This document shows positions 27,859 to 37,500 of a stretch of DNA of 41,932 nt, piece by piece. A program made the position numbers and the translations under genes. Source of the stretch: Bacteroidota bacterium (GTDB lineage: Bacteria; Bacteroidota; Bacteroidia; Cytophagales; Cyclobacteriaceae); assembly GCA_027592755.1 (NCBI GenBank), contig JAQCLE010000028.1, positions 1 to 41,932 on the forward strand. Direction: 5' to 3'. The notes beneath the pieces are model-generated. The model was not told the DNA's origin and ran no database searches. It saw only the letters and a list, made by a program, of their open reading frames with translations. The number at the start of each line of letters is the position of its first letter. Positions within the stretch are counted from its first letter, which is position 1.

Positions 27859-28289
27859 TCAATCCGCATCTGGCATTAGTTCAATCAGTTCCTGCTCCAT
27901 AAGGTCAGCCCAGATTCTTAGGTAGTCAATTACGTCCTTCTTATTGTTCTTTTGAAGCCATCGGCCAGCCCTTTTAACAATACTGTGGTCTGAAAGCCTC
28001 TCCAGATTTATTAGGTCTCTTCTTGTAAGGCCTTTCTCCAATAAACTGCTAATAAGAATATCTATTCTATAACCGCTGGTTGGGCAGTACTCCTCTACCT
28101 GGTTACTCCAGTCACCGGATTTTTGCAGGCGAAATCATGTATCTCCACTTTTGAGAAATATGTCAACTCCCGAACCAAGTGACCGCAATTGCAGCTTCCC
28201 ATGTGTCCCCATTGGTATAAGGCGCCATTTTCCAGGTTTTTCGCCGTTCTGCGAAAAGCAGTAATCAGTTCAAGGGATGGTTTTGACAT
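27859..28289 (-). pseudogene. conserved hypothetical protein broken by a single-base frameshift
   Basis: Two minus-strand frames together form one protein. The first (from 28289) reads KNLENGALYQWGHMGSCNCG and ends VEIHDFACK. The second continues KSGDWSNQVEEYCPTSGYRI, then LLEKGLTRRDLINLERLSD and ends at 27859. Joined they resemble a Bacteroidota family with a Cys-rich QWGHMGxCNCG and a GDWxxQLxxYCPTSG segment; its function is unknown. The frame changes at the five-A tract 28124-28120: six A would restore it. It is 22 bases downstream of the universal stress gene, so they may be co-transcribed. Real lesion or sequencing error cannot be told. Confidence 0.7.
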
Positions 28290-28311
28290 ACTACTAATCT
28301 CTAGCAGGTCA

Positions 28312-29226
28312 TCAGTGAGTTCCTTTTATCGCATCTACAATATTCTGATTTTCCCCTTCTTTCTTCACAATAAGCAAGGGAATCCCTTCATTTGATTTCA
28401 AAAGTTTCATCGTATTACTTCCCAGCAGGTCAAAAGAAGCTCTTGATTGTCCCCTGGAACCGATAACTATCATATCGACATCATTACTTTTGGCAACCTC
28501 CAATATTTGATCATCAAGAGAAACCTCAGTTCTGTGGGTTATAATTGGCTTTATCTCGCTATCAAATGTTTCAAGTAATTGGTCCATTTCTTTTTCTGCG
28601 TTTAATTTCATGATGGCCACGAATTCCTCATAACTCTTCCCGGATTTGGAATAACCTACTGGGACACCATAACTGTGGTGGGTCATTAATCTAATCTCCT
28701 CATTCCTCCCTTTTATTTCAATGGCTTTTCCCAGCGCTATCCTTGAATGCTCGGAAAAATCAGTAGTTACAAGAATATTGTTCAGCTTTGGTTTATATCC
28801 TTCTGGTACCATCAGGAAATTACAAGAAAGATTTCTGGATAATCGATCTGAAACTATCCCGGCTCCTCCTGATACTTTTTTCCTCCCGACAATTACCAAA
28901 TCCACCGATTTCCTGACGACGAGATTTATCACCTCGTCCATTGGTAATCCGGTCATGATGTGACATTCATAGGAAATACCAGAATCTTTGAAATATTGAT
29001 CGATTTTATACTCCTGTTCGAGTTTTTTTTCTACAATTTGTTGATGCTCGAAACCAGCCAGAAATTCATCAGAAAGGTGCGGAAATGAATCCATTTCCTT
29101 TATGACGTGCATAAAATAAATCTTCTTGGGATGAAGCAATGAACTCAGAAAGCGTGTGTATTCGAAGACACTGGAATCCATTTTGGTGAAGTCCATAGCA
29201 ACAGCCCATACCTGACTTTTTTTCAT
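28312..29226 (-). CDS. universal stress protein with two USP domains
   Basis: A 304-residue tandem USP. The first half (about 4-140) has DLVIVGRKKVSGGAGIVSDRL; the second half (about 145-290) starts NNILVTTDFSEHSRIAL and has MIVIGSRGQSRASFDLLGSN, close to the ATP-binding GxRGxSxxxxxLLGS pattern. Tandem USPs like this are common in Bacteroidota and respond to energy or oxidative stress. Cytoplasmic. In the first domain the ATP motif is changed (VGRKKVSGG), so the second domain more probably binds nucleotide. The gene is followed by the frameshifted conserved gene. Confidence 0.9.
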   Translation of the reverse strand: MKKSQVWAVAMDFTKMDSSVFEYTRFLSSLLHPKKIYFMHVIKEMDSFPHLSDEFLAGFEHQQIVEKKLEQEYKIDQYFKDSGISYECHIMTGLPMDEVINLVVRKSVDLVIVGRKKVSGGAGIVSDRLSRNLSCNFLMVPEGYKPKLNNILVTTDFSEHSRIALGKAIEIKGRNEEIRLMTHHSYGVPVGYSKSGKSYEEFVAIMKLNAEKEMDQLLETFDSEIKPIITHRTEVSLDDQILEVAKSNDVDMIVIGSRGQSRASFDLLGSNTMKLLKSNEGIPLLIVKKEGENQNIVDAIKGTH

Positions 29227-29233
29227 TTGAATG

Positions 29234-29443
29234 TCATTTGAAGATTAAAGATGTTAATAACGTTTTTTCAATTTGACTCAACTCAATATTAAATGTAATA
29301 GTCTTGGCATCATTTGCAAATAAACGAATCTTATTTCGGTGAAATGCTGATTTATATCTACTTAAAACCAAAGACAACTCAAGATAAAACCCGCTATTTT
29401 TGGAGCCTTCCATCTTTTTTAGCACATAGCCAAGATCTATCAC
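29234..29443 (-). CDS. possible small gene upstream of the universal stress gene
   Basis: A 69-codon frame that can begin only with GTG and stops seven bases before the universal stress gene. The product would be Lys-rich with no signal peptide and no recognised motif. The tight spacing to the next gene favours it, the absence of an ATG, homology or strong ribosome site speaks against it. It could also be just the leader of the stress gene mRNA. Confidence 0.25.
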   Translation of the reverse strand: MIDLGYVLKKMEGSKNSGFYLELSLVLSRYKSAFHRNKIRLFANDAKTITFNIELSQIEKTLLTSLIFK

Positions 29444-29530
29444 TGTTTATACTCGCACCGCCGATAAGTTTTCAATGACCTGAACTTCAGGATATAGTTG
29501 ATAGATATAAGAGGGATTACCAGGAACTTG

Positions 29531-30280
29531 TTAATATAATTTTTTGAATTCTGCAATCCAGGCTGCTGCCATGAGATGCGCCCCCGCGGGTGATGGATGA
29601 ACTCCATCCGGACACCAAATTGAGGCAGGCGCTTGTTTCAGTGCTTCATTGAAAACATTTTGGAAGGGTACAAATGAAGTATTAAACTCTTTCGCCAACT
29701 TAGCTGCTGATTTTTGATATCCCTTCAGTTCCTTTTCCCATCGATCAGTTATGGCCGATCCTCCCCAAACTGCAAAAGGTTCACAAATAATGAGTTTTAC
29801 ATTGGGCAATTCTTTCTTAGTTTGGCTCAGTAAATTTCTGTAATCTGTTTCATACCTTTCTACTGTCCCATCATACTCGCCATTTACCATGTGCCAGTAG
29901 TCATTAATACCAATTAAGATACTTAGCACATCGGGTTTGATCATTAAAGCATCATCTTTCCAGCGAGCAGCCAGCTGATGGACTTTATGCCCGCTTATTC
30001 CGCGGTTGTATATCTGATAGTCATTGGTGGGATTGTCTGCCACCAATTTAGCTGCCGCCTGATAAACGTAACCCTGGCCCATACCCCTGGAGGAATTGGC
30101 ATAATATTGATCCTTTGCTCGTCCGGCATCAGTAATAGAGTCGCCCTGGAACAGAATGGTAATTCCTTTGGGAATTTGACTGGTCGCTGCAGATACTTTA
30201 TGTGCTATAAATGGAGAAGAAGCCAATGCCAGGGAAGCAATGGAACTGTTTCTGATAAAATTTCTTCGATTCTGATTCAT
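29531..30280 (-). CDS. exported SGNH/GDSL esterase
   Basis: A 249-residue protein with a twin-arginine-like leader (NRRNFIRNSS, then a hydrophobic stretch, cleavage after about residue 32). The SGNH blocks are present: block I GDSI (Ser48 nucleophile), block II NRGISGH (Gly94), block III GIND (Asn126) and block V PDGVHPSPAG (Asp225 and His228). It hydrolyses esters, most often acetyl or methyl groups on polysaccharides, or acts on lipids. It is the last gene of the long minus-strand run, 26 bases after the PhoX-like gene. A plausible role is deacetylation of a glycan outside the cytoplasm. Confidence 0.9.
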   Translation of the reverse strand: MNQNRRNFIRNSSIASLALASSPFIAHKVSAATSQIPKGITILFQGDSITDAGRAKDQYYANSSRGMGQGYVYQAAAKLVADNPTNDYQIYNRGISGHKVHQLAARWKDDALMIKPDVLSILIGINDYWHMVNGEYDGTVERYETDYRNLLSQTKKELPNVKLIICEPFAVWGGSAITDRWEKELKGYQKSAAKLAKEFNTSFVPFQNVFNEALKQAPASIWCPDGVHPSPAGAHLMAAAWIAEFKKLY

Positions 30281-30306
30281 TAGTTCACGTATTTATGTTT
30301 CTTGAA

Positions 30307-31731
30307 TTAAACCTTCCTGTTCCTATCTGCCCATGGGCCATTAATAACAAGCGTTAATCCCGGACCCTGAATGTTGACAAATAATGTTTGTCCATCCGGT
30401 GAAAAGCAGGCACCTGCAAATTCAGACTTATAACCAACATTCTTAGCAATATGATATATCTGGCCCTCTGGAGTCACTCCTACTATTCTCGGTGTTGGCA
30501 AATCTTCACAAATAACAAGGTCTCCGTGGGCTGATACAGTTAGATTATCTGCGCTCTGCACAAGGTTAGCATTGTTTGGTTCGATAAAAATTTCCAAAGT
30601 TGCAGGTTGATCAGACTCCACTGGTTGCCCTTCCATCGGAGAGGTAATGTATCGGAAAATCTGTCCCAGTTGTTTCTTGCCACCATTGGTGCAGGCAAAA
30701 TAAAATTCGTCATCTCCATACCACATGCCTTCTCCCCGTGCAAAACGAGCAGCACCATTATCAAAACCACGAATTCGAAGGTCATCCTCGGGAGAATCTA
30801 TCCCCTCGATATCCTGCCATTCTACAATGTACTTCTTCCCAATTTCCATGACTTTGCTCTCTAACTCTTGCCAGTTACGCGTATCGAAACTGGGTAATCC
30901 TTTTAAAGCCAGTACCTGAAGTCGACCTGCATGCAGATTTCCTTTTTGATCTGGAATGAATCTGTATATCAAACCATCTCCTTTATCCTCGGTCTGATAA
31001 ACAATTCCATTCTCGGGGTGTACACAAACCGCTTCATGCCGAAATCGACCCATAGCTTTAAGGGGTACAGGATCGAATAGTTTGGGAGTAGTTTGTGCTG
31101 GCACTTCAAAATTATAACCATGATCCTTTTCCAAAGAATCATCCGCTCGGGTGACATCTTCCTCACAGGTAATCCAGGAATTCCATGGTGTCGCTCCTCC
31201 AGCGCAATTACGAATGGTGCCAGCCAGACTTAGATACTCCAATTCAACTTCCTGAGTCTGTGGATTGTAGATGAACGTAGTAGTTCCTCCCATGCAGGGT
31301 CTTTTACCTCTGCCAAAATCAAAAAAGCTTTCGGGTTTCAACAGATTAAGGAGCGACAAATCTTCACCGAATGCCCCTCCCTTGAGATCTGATGGGGTAA
31401 CTTCATGATTCCTCACAACAATGACTTTACCATCGGGACCCTGGAAAGCTGCCATACCATCCGCCGAGCCGGGTACCAATAAACCATCTGCCATTTGATC
31501 TCCCTGCCGAGAGATGATTTTATAGGTGAAGCCTACCGGCAAATTAACGATGCCCTCAGGATCGTCAAGCAACGGGCCATAACCCTCATGCAGCAAAGCG
31601 TCGATCCTGGTTGTATCCCGGTCACCACTTGATCCACAAGCACTGACATAGGCTTGCAGTCCAATAAATCCAGAACTAATAATTCCAGTCTTTTTAAGAA
31701 ATAATCTTCTTGAAGGAATACTCATTTTCAT
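30307..31731 (-). CDS. PhoX-like protein (DUF839), Tat-exported
   Basis: A 474-residue DUF839 protein. The leader has SRRLFLKKTG (twin arginines) and ends VSACGSS, so Cys32 may be lipidated after Tat export. The family signature GTIRNCAGGATPWNSWITCEED contains Cys176 and the acidic pair after Cys189, equivalent to the iron and calcium site of PhoX alkaline phosphatase; RNHE (107-110) is also present. PhoX enzymes release phosphate from organic phosphoesters with a Fe/Ca cofactor. Not every DUF839 protein is a tested phosphatase, so the activity is inferred. It lies 26 bases before the esterase and 101 bases behind the formaldehyde dehydrogenase. Confidence 0.88.
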   Translation of the reverse strand: MKMSIPSRRLFLKKTGIISSGFIGLQAYVSACGSSGDRDTTRIDALLHEGYGPLLDDPEGIVNLPVGFTYKIISRQGDQMADGLLVPGSADGMAAFQGPDGKVIVVRNHEVTPSDLKGGAFGEDLSLLNLLKPESFFDFGRGKRPCMGGTTTFIYNPQTQEVELEYLSLAGTIRNCAGGATPWNSWITCEEDVTRADDSLEKDHGYNFEVPAQTTPKLFDPVPLKAMGRFRHEAVCVHPENGIVYQTEDKGDGLIYRFIPDQKGNLHAGRLQVLALKGLPSFDTRNWQELESKVMEIGKKYIVEWQDIEGIDSPEDDLRIRGFDNGAARFARGEGMWYGDDEFYFACTNGGKKQLGQIFRYITSPMEGQPVESDQPATLEIFIEPNNANLVQSADNLTVSAHGDLVICEDLPTPRIVGVTPEGQIYHIAKNVGYKSEFAGACFSPDGQTLFVNIQGPGLTLVINGPWADRNRKV

Positions 31732-31832
31732 ACCGTGAAGATCAAATCTAAATTACTACTGATTCCTGATCAATGTCTAAAATCAACCTTTTATTAAAAC
31801 AGGTATATATCTCTTAATACAGATAGAGAATT

Positions 31833-33023
31833 TTAAGCTGGCACCATACCATGCGGATCGATGACATACTTCGTAGCTGCACCCTTATCGAAATCCACAT
31901 AACCCCTGGGACCTTCATCAAGACTGATCACCTGCACATTTACTGCGTCAGCAATTTTTATCTTGTCATATAGAATGGCCTGCATCAGGTTACGATTGTA
32001 TTTCATTACCGGGCACTGTCCGGTTGTGAAATGATGGGATTTGGCCCAACCCAAACCTATACGGATGGTAAGATTACCGACTCTTGCGTTAGCATCCACC
32101 CCTCCTGGATCGCCGGTAACATAGAGCCCTGGAATTCCAATCCCACCTCCTGCTCGCGTCACTTCCATTGCAGCATTAAGTACTGTGGCGGGTTGTTCCA
32201 CGCCATGACTATCGCCATGACCCCTCGCTTCAAATCCCACACAATCAACGGTACAATCTACTTCTGGTATACCAACGATTTCAGCTATTTGTTCTCCCAG
32301 TGTTGCATTTTTTCTTAGATCAACTGTCTCACATCCGAAGCTTCTGGCCTGCGCCAGTCTTTCCGGAATCAGATCTCCTACTATGACCACAGCAGCACCA
32401 AGAAGATGGCAGGAAGCGGCACAAGCCAACCCGACAGGGCCAGCGCCAGCCACGTAAACGATAGCGCCAGGTTTTACTCCTGCGGATACAGCGCCATGAT
32501 AGCCGGTAGGAAAAATGTCAGACAAAAGGGTCAGGTCACGAATCTTTTCCAGGGCCTGATCTTTATCAGCGAATTTTAAAAGGTTGAAATCTGCATAAGG
32601 GACCATCACATATTCAGCCTGGCCACCGATCCATCCACCCATATCTACATAGCCATAAGCAGCACCTGCACGACCTTCATTTACATTAAGGCAAATACCG
32701 GTTTTTTGTTCTTTACAATTCTCACAGCGCCCGCAAGCGATGTTGAAAGGTACTGAGACCAGGTCCCCTACTTCCAGGAACTCAACATCCCTTCCTTTTT
32801 CCAATACTTGTCCGGTAATTTCATGTCCCAGGATTAGTCCTTCCGGTGCTGTTGTTCTCCCACGAACCATGTGTTGATCACTACCACAGATATTGGTGGA
32901 AACGATTTTCAGAATAACGCCATGATGGCATTTTCGGTCCCCTATGGCAAGTTCCGGGAAGGCAATATTTTGAATTTCCACAACGCCCGGTTTGATGTAA
33001 GCAAGTCCTCTGTTTGAAGCCAT
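31833..33023 (-). CDS. fdhA: glutathione-independent formaldehyde dehydrogenase
   Basis: A 396-residue zinc-dependent medium-chain dehydrogenase. Its catalytic zinc ligands Cys46, His67 and Asp169 and structural-zinc cysteines 97, 100, 103 and 111 are at the same positions as I recall for Pseudomonas putida FDH, and the NAD site is GAGPVG (193-198). It oxidises formaldehyde to formate with NAD+ in the cytoplasm, without glutathione. The first codons are MASNRGLAYIKPG as usual for the family. It follows the DUF1501 gene by 118 bases, and so could be regulated apart. No formate dehydrogenase is in the window. Homologues may also oxidise other aldehydes. Confidence 0.92.
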   Translation of the reverse strand: MASNRGLAYIKPGVVEIQNIAFPELAIGDRKCHHGVILKIVSTNICGSDQHMVRGRTTAPEGLILGHEITGQVLEKGRDVEFLEVGDLVSVPFNIACGRCENCKEQKTGICLNVNEGRAGAAYGYVDMGGWIGGQAEYVMVPYADFNLLKFADKDQALEKIRDLTLLSDIFPTGYHGAVSAGVKPGAIVYVAGAGPVGLACAASCHLLGAAVVIVGDLIPERLAQARSFGCETVDLRKNATLGEQIAEIVGIPEVDCTVDCVGFEARGHGDSHGVEQPATVLNAAMEVTRAGGGIGIPGLYVTGDPGGVDANARVGNLTIRIGLGWAKSHHFTTGQCPVMKYNRNLMQAILYDKIKIADAVNVQVISLDEGPRGYVDFDKGAATKYVIDPHGMVPA

Positions 33024-33074
33024 TTTTTTTAGTTTTTATGATGAAAAATTACATTTAGGATTCATTTCAATTAG

Positions 33075-33105
33075 CCAACACAAAATTCACCTTCGTCGGT
33101 GTTGG
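33075..33105. other. hairpin between the DUF1501 gene and fdhA
   Basis: CCAACAC (33075-33081) pairs with GTGTTGG (33099-33105); an alternative smaller stem CACC/GGTG lies inside. No T tract follows on the minus strand, so it may be an mRNA structure between two genes rather than a terminator. Weak evidence. Confidence 0.25.
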
Positions 33106-33141
33106 TTGTTATTATTATAAACGCTTTTGATGCGAACACCA

Positions 33142-34581
33142 TCATGATAAAATTCCTTTCACCACCCTGCCATGCACATCGGTTAACCTGAATCTTCTAC
33201 CCTGGTGTTTAAAGATAAGTCGTTCATGGTCAACTCCCATCAAGTGCATCAATGTGGCCTGAAAATCATGTATATGCACACCATTTTCAACGACATTATA
33301 TCCAAACTCATCGGTGCCACCGTAGATTGTTCCTGCCTTGATCCCTGCTCCTGCCATAAATAGTGTATAGCACTTCGGATGATGGTCGCGGCCATAATTG
33401 GTAGCACTAAGTGTTCCTTGTGAATAATTTGTTCGGCCAAATTCCCCTCCCCATATGACGAGTGTATCATCCAAAAGTCCTCTTTGCTTAAGGTCCATAA
33501 TCAAAGCAGCAGAAGGCTGATCGGTCTCTTTGCACTGTATTTTTATAGCATTTGGCAGACCACCATGATGATCCCAGCCCTGATGATATAATTGGACAAA
33601 CTTCACATCTTTTTCTATCAGCCTCCGTGCCAATAAACAATTTGCTGCGTATGTTCCAGGCTTTCTACTGTCCTCACCGTACATCTCGTAAATGTAATCT
33701 GGTTCACCGCTAGTGTCCATAATTTCAGGCACAGATGTCTGCATGCGATAGGCCATCTCGTATTGAGACATTCTCGCCCTTATTTCAGGGTCTTCAAATT
33801 GATCATGCTGGATTTCTTGCAGCGTGTTGAGATGATCAAGTTGGGTCCGCCTGTTTTTTTCAGTAACTCCAGGTGGGTTGTCCAGGAACAATACCGGATT
33901 CTTACCTGCCCTGAACTGTACTCCCTGGTACTCTGAAGGCAAAAAGCCATTGCCCCAGAGTCGGGAATATAATGGCTGGCCTAATTTGTCTTTCGTTATC
34001 AGTACCACAAAACCAGGAAGGTTCTCATTGTCACTACCTAAGCCATAGCTCATCCATGAACCAATTGACGGTCTTCCGGGAAATTGTGATCCTGTTTGAA
34101 TAAACGTAACCGCAGGATCATGGTTTATGGCTTCGGTGTACATGGATCTTATAAAGCAAAGTTCATCTGTGATCTTGGCTGTATGCGGCATAAGTTCGCT
34201 CATCCAAGCTCCATTTTGTCCATGTTGCTTAAATTTAAAAATTGAGCCAGCCAACGGCAGAGAAGTTTGTCCAGACGTCATCCCCGTCAACCTTTGTCCA
34301 TTTCTCACACTCTCCGGCAGTTCCTCCCCATTCATCTTGGCAAGTAATGGCTTATAATCAAACAGATCCAATTGAGAAGGTGCCCCACTCTGAAAGAGAT
34401 AAATTACCCTCTTAACTTTTGGTGTGAAATGGGGATTGCCAAGTACACCTCCAGTACCTGGAGATGATGCCAATAAACTATATGGATCAATTAACGAGCC
34501 CAGTGTAAGCGCTCCTAAACCAAGCGAAGTTCTTGTGAGGAAATCGCGTCGGCTATAGTCACTTTTAAAATGATCGCACAT
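33142..34581 (-). CDS. DUF1501 protein, second copy, Tat leader
   Basis: A 479-residue DUF1501 protein, in the alkaline phosphatase superfamily fold. The twin-arginine leader YSRRDFLTRTSLGLGALTLG spans residues 9-28. Landmarks are [62 protein letters not shown] and [19 protein letters not shown]; the last two are the likely metal-binding stretches. It lies four bases from the preceding DUF1553 gene, the usual arrangement in Planctomycetes. The precise reaction of DUF1501 is not established. It is highly similar along its length to the copy at 40.3 kb, so a duplication of the pair is evident. Confidence 0.9.
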   Translation of the reverse strand: MCDHFKSDYSRRDFLTRTSLGLGALTLGSLIDPYSLLASSPGTGGVLGNPHFTPKVKRVIYLFQSGAPSQLDLFDYKPLLAKMNGEELPESVRNGQRLTGMTSGQTSLPLAGSIFKFKQHGQNGAWMSELMPHTAKITDELCFIRSMYTEAINHDPAVTFIQTGSQFPGRPSIGSWMSYGLGSDNENLPGFVVLITKDKLGQPLYSRLWGNGFLPSEYQGVQFRAGKNPVLFLDNPPGVTEKNRRTQLDHLNTLQEIQHDQFEDPEIRARMSQYEMAYRMQTSVPEIMDTSGEPDYIYEMYGEDSRKPGTYAANCLLARRLIEKDVKFVQLYHQGWDHHGGLPNAIKIQCKETDQPSAALIMDLKQRGLLDDTLVIWGGEFGRTNYSQGTLSATNYGRDHHPKCYTLFMAGAGIKAGTIYGGTDEFGYNVVENGVHIHDFQATLMHLMGVDHERLIFKHQGRRFRLTDVHGRVVKGILS

Positions 34582-34585
34582 CTTT

Positions 34586-37500
34586 TTATCTTTTCATATA
34601 AGCTTCATCCATATTAAACAGCGTATTGGACAATACCGATAGCGCGGCTATTTCTATGGGATCGTAATTTTCTGATACTTTGAAATCTCCAACAGCCAGG
34701 TAATCCGTTGTTCCTTTTATATCTTTTTGGAATTCCTCGTATTCATCCTGGTAGAGGGTTTCAAAAACTTCAGTTTCCTTTTCACTTGGTGGCCGGCTAA
34801 GTACCAACTGAAAACCTGTTTCAATTTTATCTTTCAATGAATCACCAGCTTCTCTTTTGAGTCTGAATGCCAGAGCCCTGGACGCTTCCAGAAATTGAGG
34901 GTCATTGAGCAGGACGAGCGACTGCAGTGGCGTGTTGGTCCTTTCTCTTGCGATGGTACAAACTTCCCTGCTTGGTGCATCAAAAAGGGTCATAAATGGT
35001 GGTGGCGATGTACGTCGAATGAAAGTATACATACTCCTGCGATACTGCCCTTCGCCCTCATCCTTCTTGTATTGATACAAAAAATGTGAGAAATTTCCTT
35101 TCTCGAGCCATAGCCCATCCGGTTGAAAAGGCTTAGCGCTTTCCCCTCCTATCTCATCGTTCAGAAGTCCACTCGATGCCAGGGCATTATCCCTTATAAA
35201 TTCAGCCTGCCAACGGTAACTTGGCCCCCTGGCCAGCCAGGTATTCATTCCATCCTTTTCACGAAGTTCTTTCGATGTCTTTGAACTTTGACGATAAGTC
35301 CGACTGGTCACCATCATCCTGATTAAAGCCCTTACATCCCAACCGGACTCCATAAACTCAACCGCCAGCCAATCGAGCAATTCTGGATGCGTTGGCATTG
35401 TCCCCTGACTACCGAAGTCATTGGCGGAACTTACAATTCCCAGCCCAAAAATCATTTGCCAGTATCTATTTACTGCTACTCTAGCAGTTAGCGGATTTCT
35501 CTTGTCGAAAAGCCATTGACTTAATCCAAGTCTATTGCTCGGAAACTCCGATGACATTCCAAGAATTTTCGCTGGCATTCCTGGTTTAACTTCTTCTTCA
35601 TGCGCATCGTAAACGCCTCTATTAAGTACATATGTCGGACGAGGTTTATGCATCTCCTCCATGACCATCAACTCTGGGATTGTATCCATCATACTGAGAA
35701 GTTTGGTCCTCCAACTTATCAGTTCATTGGAAGTCTCCCTATAATCCTGACTCTTTAAGTCATAAATTACAGGTGTCAATCCGCGTTTTGATTGCTCATA
35801 AACCGACACTACCTGAGAACCCGCAACTTCCGTGTCAAAGACTGATAATTCATCTATGGAACCTTTAAAAATGCCATTATCACCTCCAAAAGTACGGTAG
35901 CTCTTTCCAACCCAAAGCCCTCGTGGATCACGTGTACGAGCAGCATTCGTCGGTAAAATACTCTTGTAGAGATCATCATAGATCACGATTGATGTGGTTT
36001 TTTCCCCATTTATATAAATCTTGATCCCTTCTGCTCTTGAAGAACCATCATAAGAAAAGAATATTTGCGTCCATTCATTTAGTGGAACTGCTTTTCCGCT
36101 TTTAACATGAATATAATTGTGTGGTAAGCTGCTAATCAATCGCACAGCAACCTGGCTGGTTGAATCCAGGTAAAAATCCCATCCCCTCCATAGGTTATTC
36201 TTTTGTCCGGCATTGCCAATAATCACTTTGGTTTTACCTGTTTCCTCTTCAGGGTTAACCCAAACAGATACTGAGAAAGGTTCGAACAATTCAAACTGTC
36301 CAAATTTGTTGATTGTGATAAGGTCATCCTGGTGGTTGAAACGACGTCCTTCTCCGGAGATGCCCGCTACTGGATCGGTATTATTTTGAATTGTTTGGGG
36401 ACGTTTATCCAGAAACTCTGAAGAATCTGTTTTCGTTAATTGGGTAAAAGAATGCTGTAGTATCGGCTTTACTTTTTCAAAATCCCCGTTATTTTCAAAA
36501 TTTCCAGTGGCAACTAACTTTTCTTTTTGCGCTTTACTCCTGGTCTCCCATTCAGTTATTTTTTGTTCTAATAAGACCAGTTCCTGATCGGTAACTTCGC
36601 TTGTCAGTTTGAACATAGGTCCAAAGTCTCCATCATCCCCTGTCATGCCTAGCTCCTTGACATTATTGAAAAAGGCACTCATTTGATAATACTCCTTTTG
36701 TGAAATAGGGTCGAATTTATGATCATGGCATCTGGCACATTCGATTGTCAATCCCAGAAAAGCCGTACCAAGTGTATTGGTCCGATTTGATACATATTCA
36801 ACTCTAAATTCCTCATCCACAGCGCCACCCTCTGCCGTCATAGGATGGTTGCGATTAAATGCTGTAGCTGTAATTTGCTCTTTGGTAGCATTGGGCATCA
36901 GGTCACCAGCTAGCTGTTCAGAAACAAACTGGTCATATGGCTTATTGTCTTTAAACGCCTGGATAACCCAATCACGCCAGGGCCACATGGTTCGTTCACC
37001 ATCAGCATGAAAACCATGGGAATCAGCATACCTGGCCAGATCCAGCCACTCAAGGGTCATTCGCTCTGCATAGGCCACTGTATTGAGCAATCGATCCACA
37101 ACTTTTTCGTAGGCGCTTTCAGAAGGATCATTTAGGAAATCCTCCATCTCCGGAATGGTTGGAGGTAACCCAGTGAGATCCATTGTTACCCTCCTCAACA
37201 ACCTGCTTTTCTCTGCCTCTGGCGAGGGGGACAAATCTTTGTTGATTAATTTATCCTGAATAAACAGGTCAATTTCGTTTTTGCTAACCCAACCATCAGT
37301 CTCCTCTGGTACCGTGCCTTTTTCTGGAGGTATAAACGCCCAATGTTCCTTCCATTCGGCCCCTTGTTCTACCCACTTAATAATTGCCGCCTTCTCAGCT
37401 GCATTGAGTGTGTGATTCGATTTTGGGGAAGGCATCAAATATTCAGGATCGTTACTCAGAATCCTCTTAATGGCTTCACTCCTGCTGATATTACCAGGCA

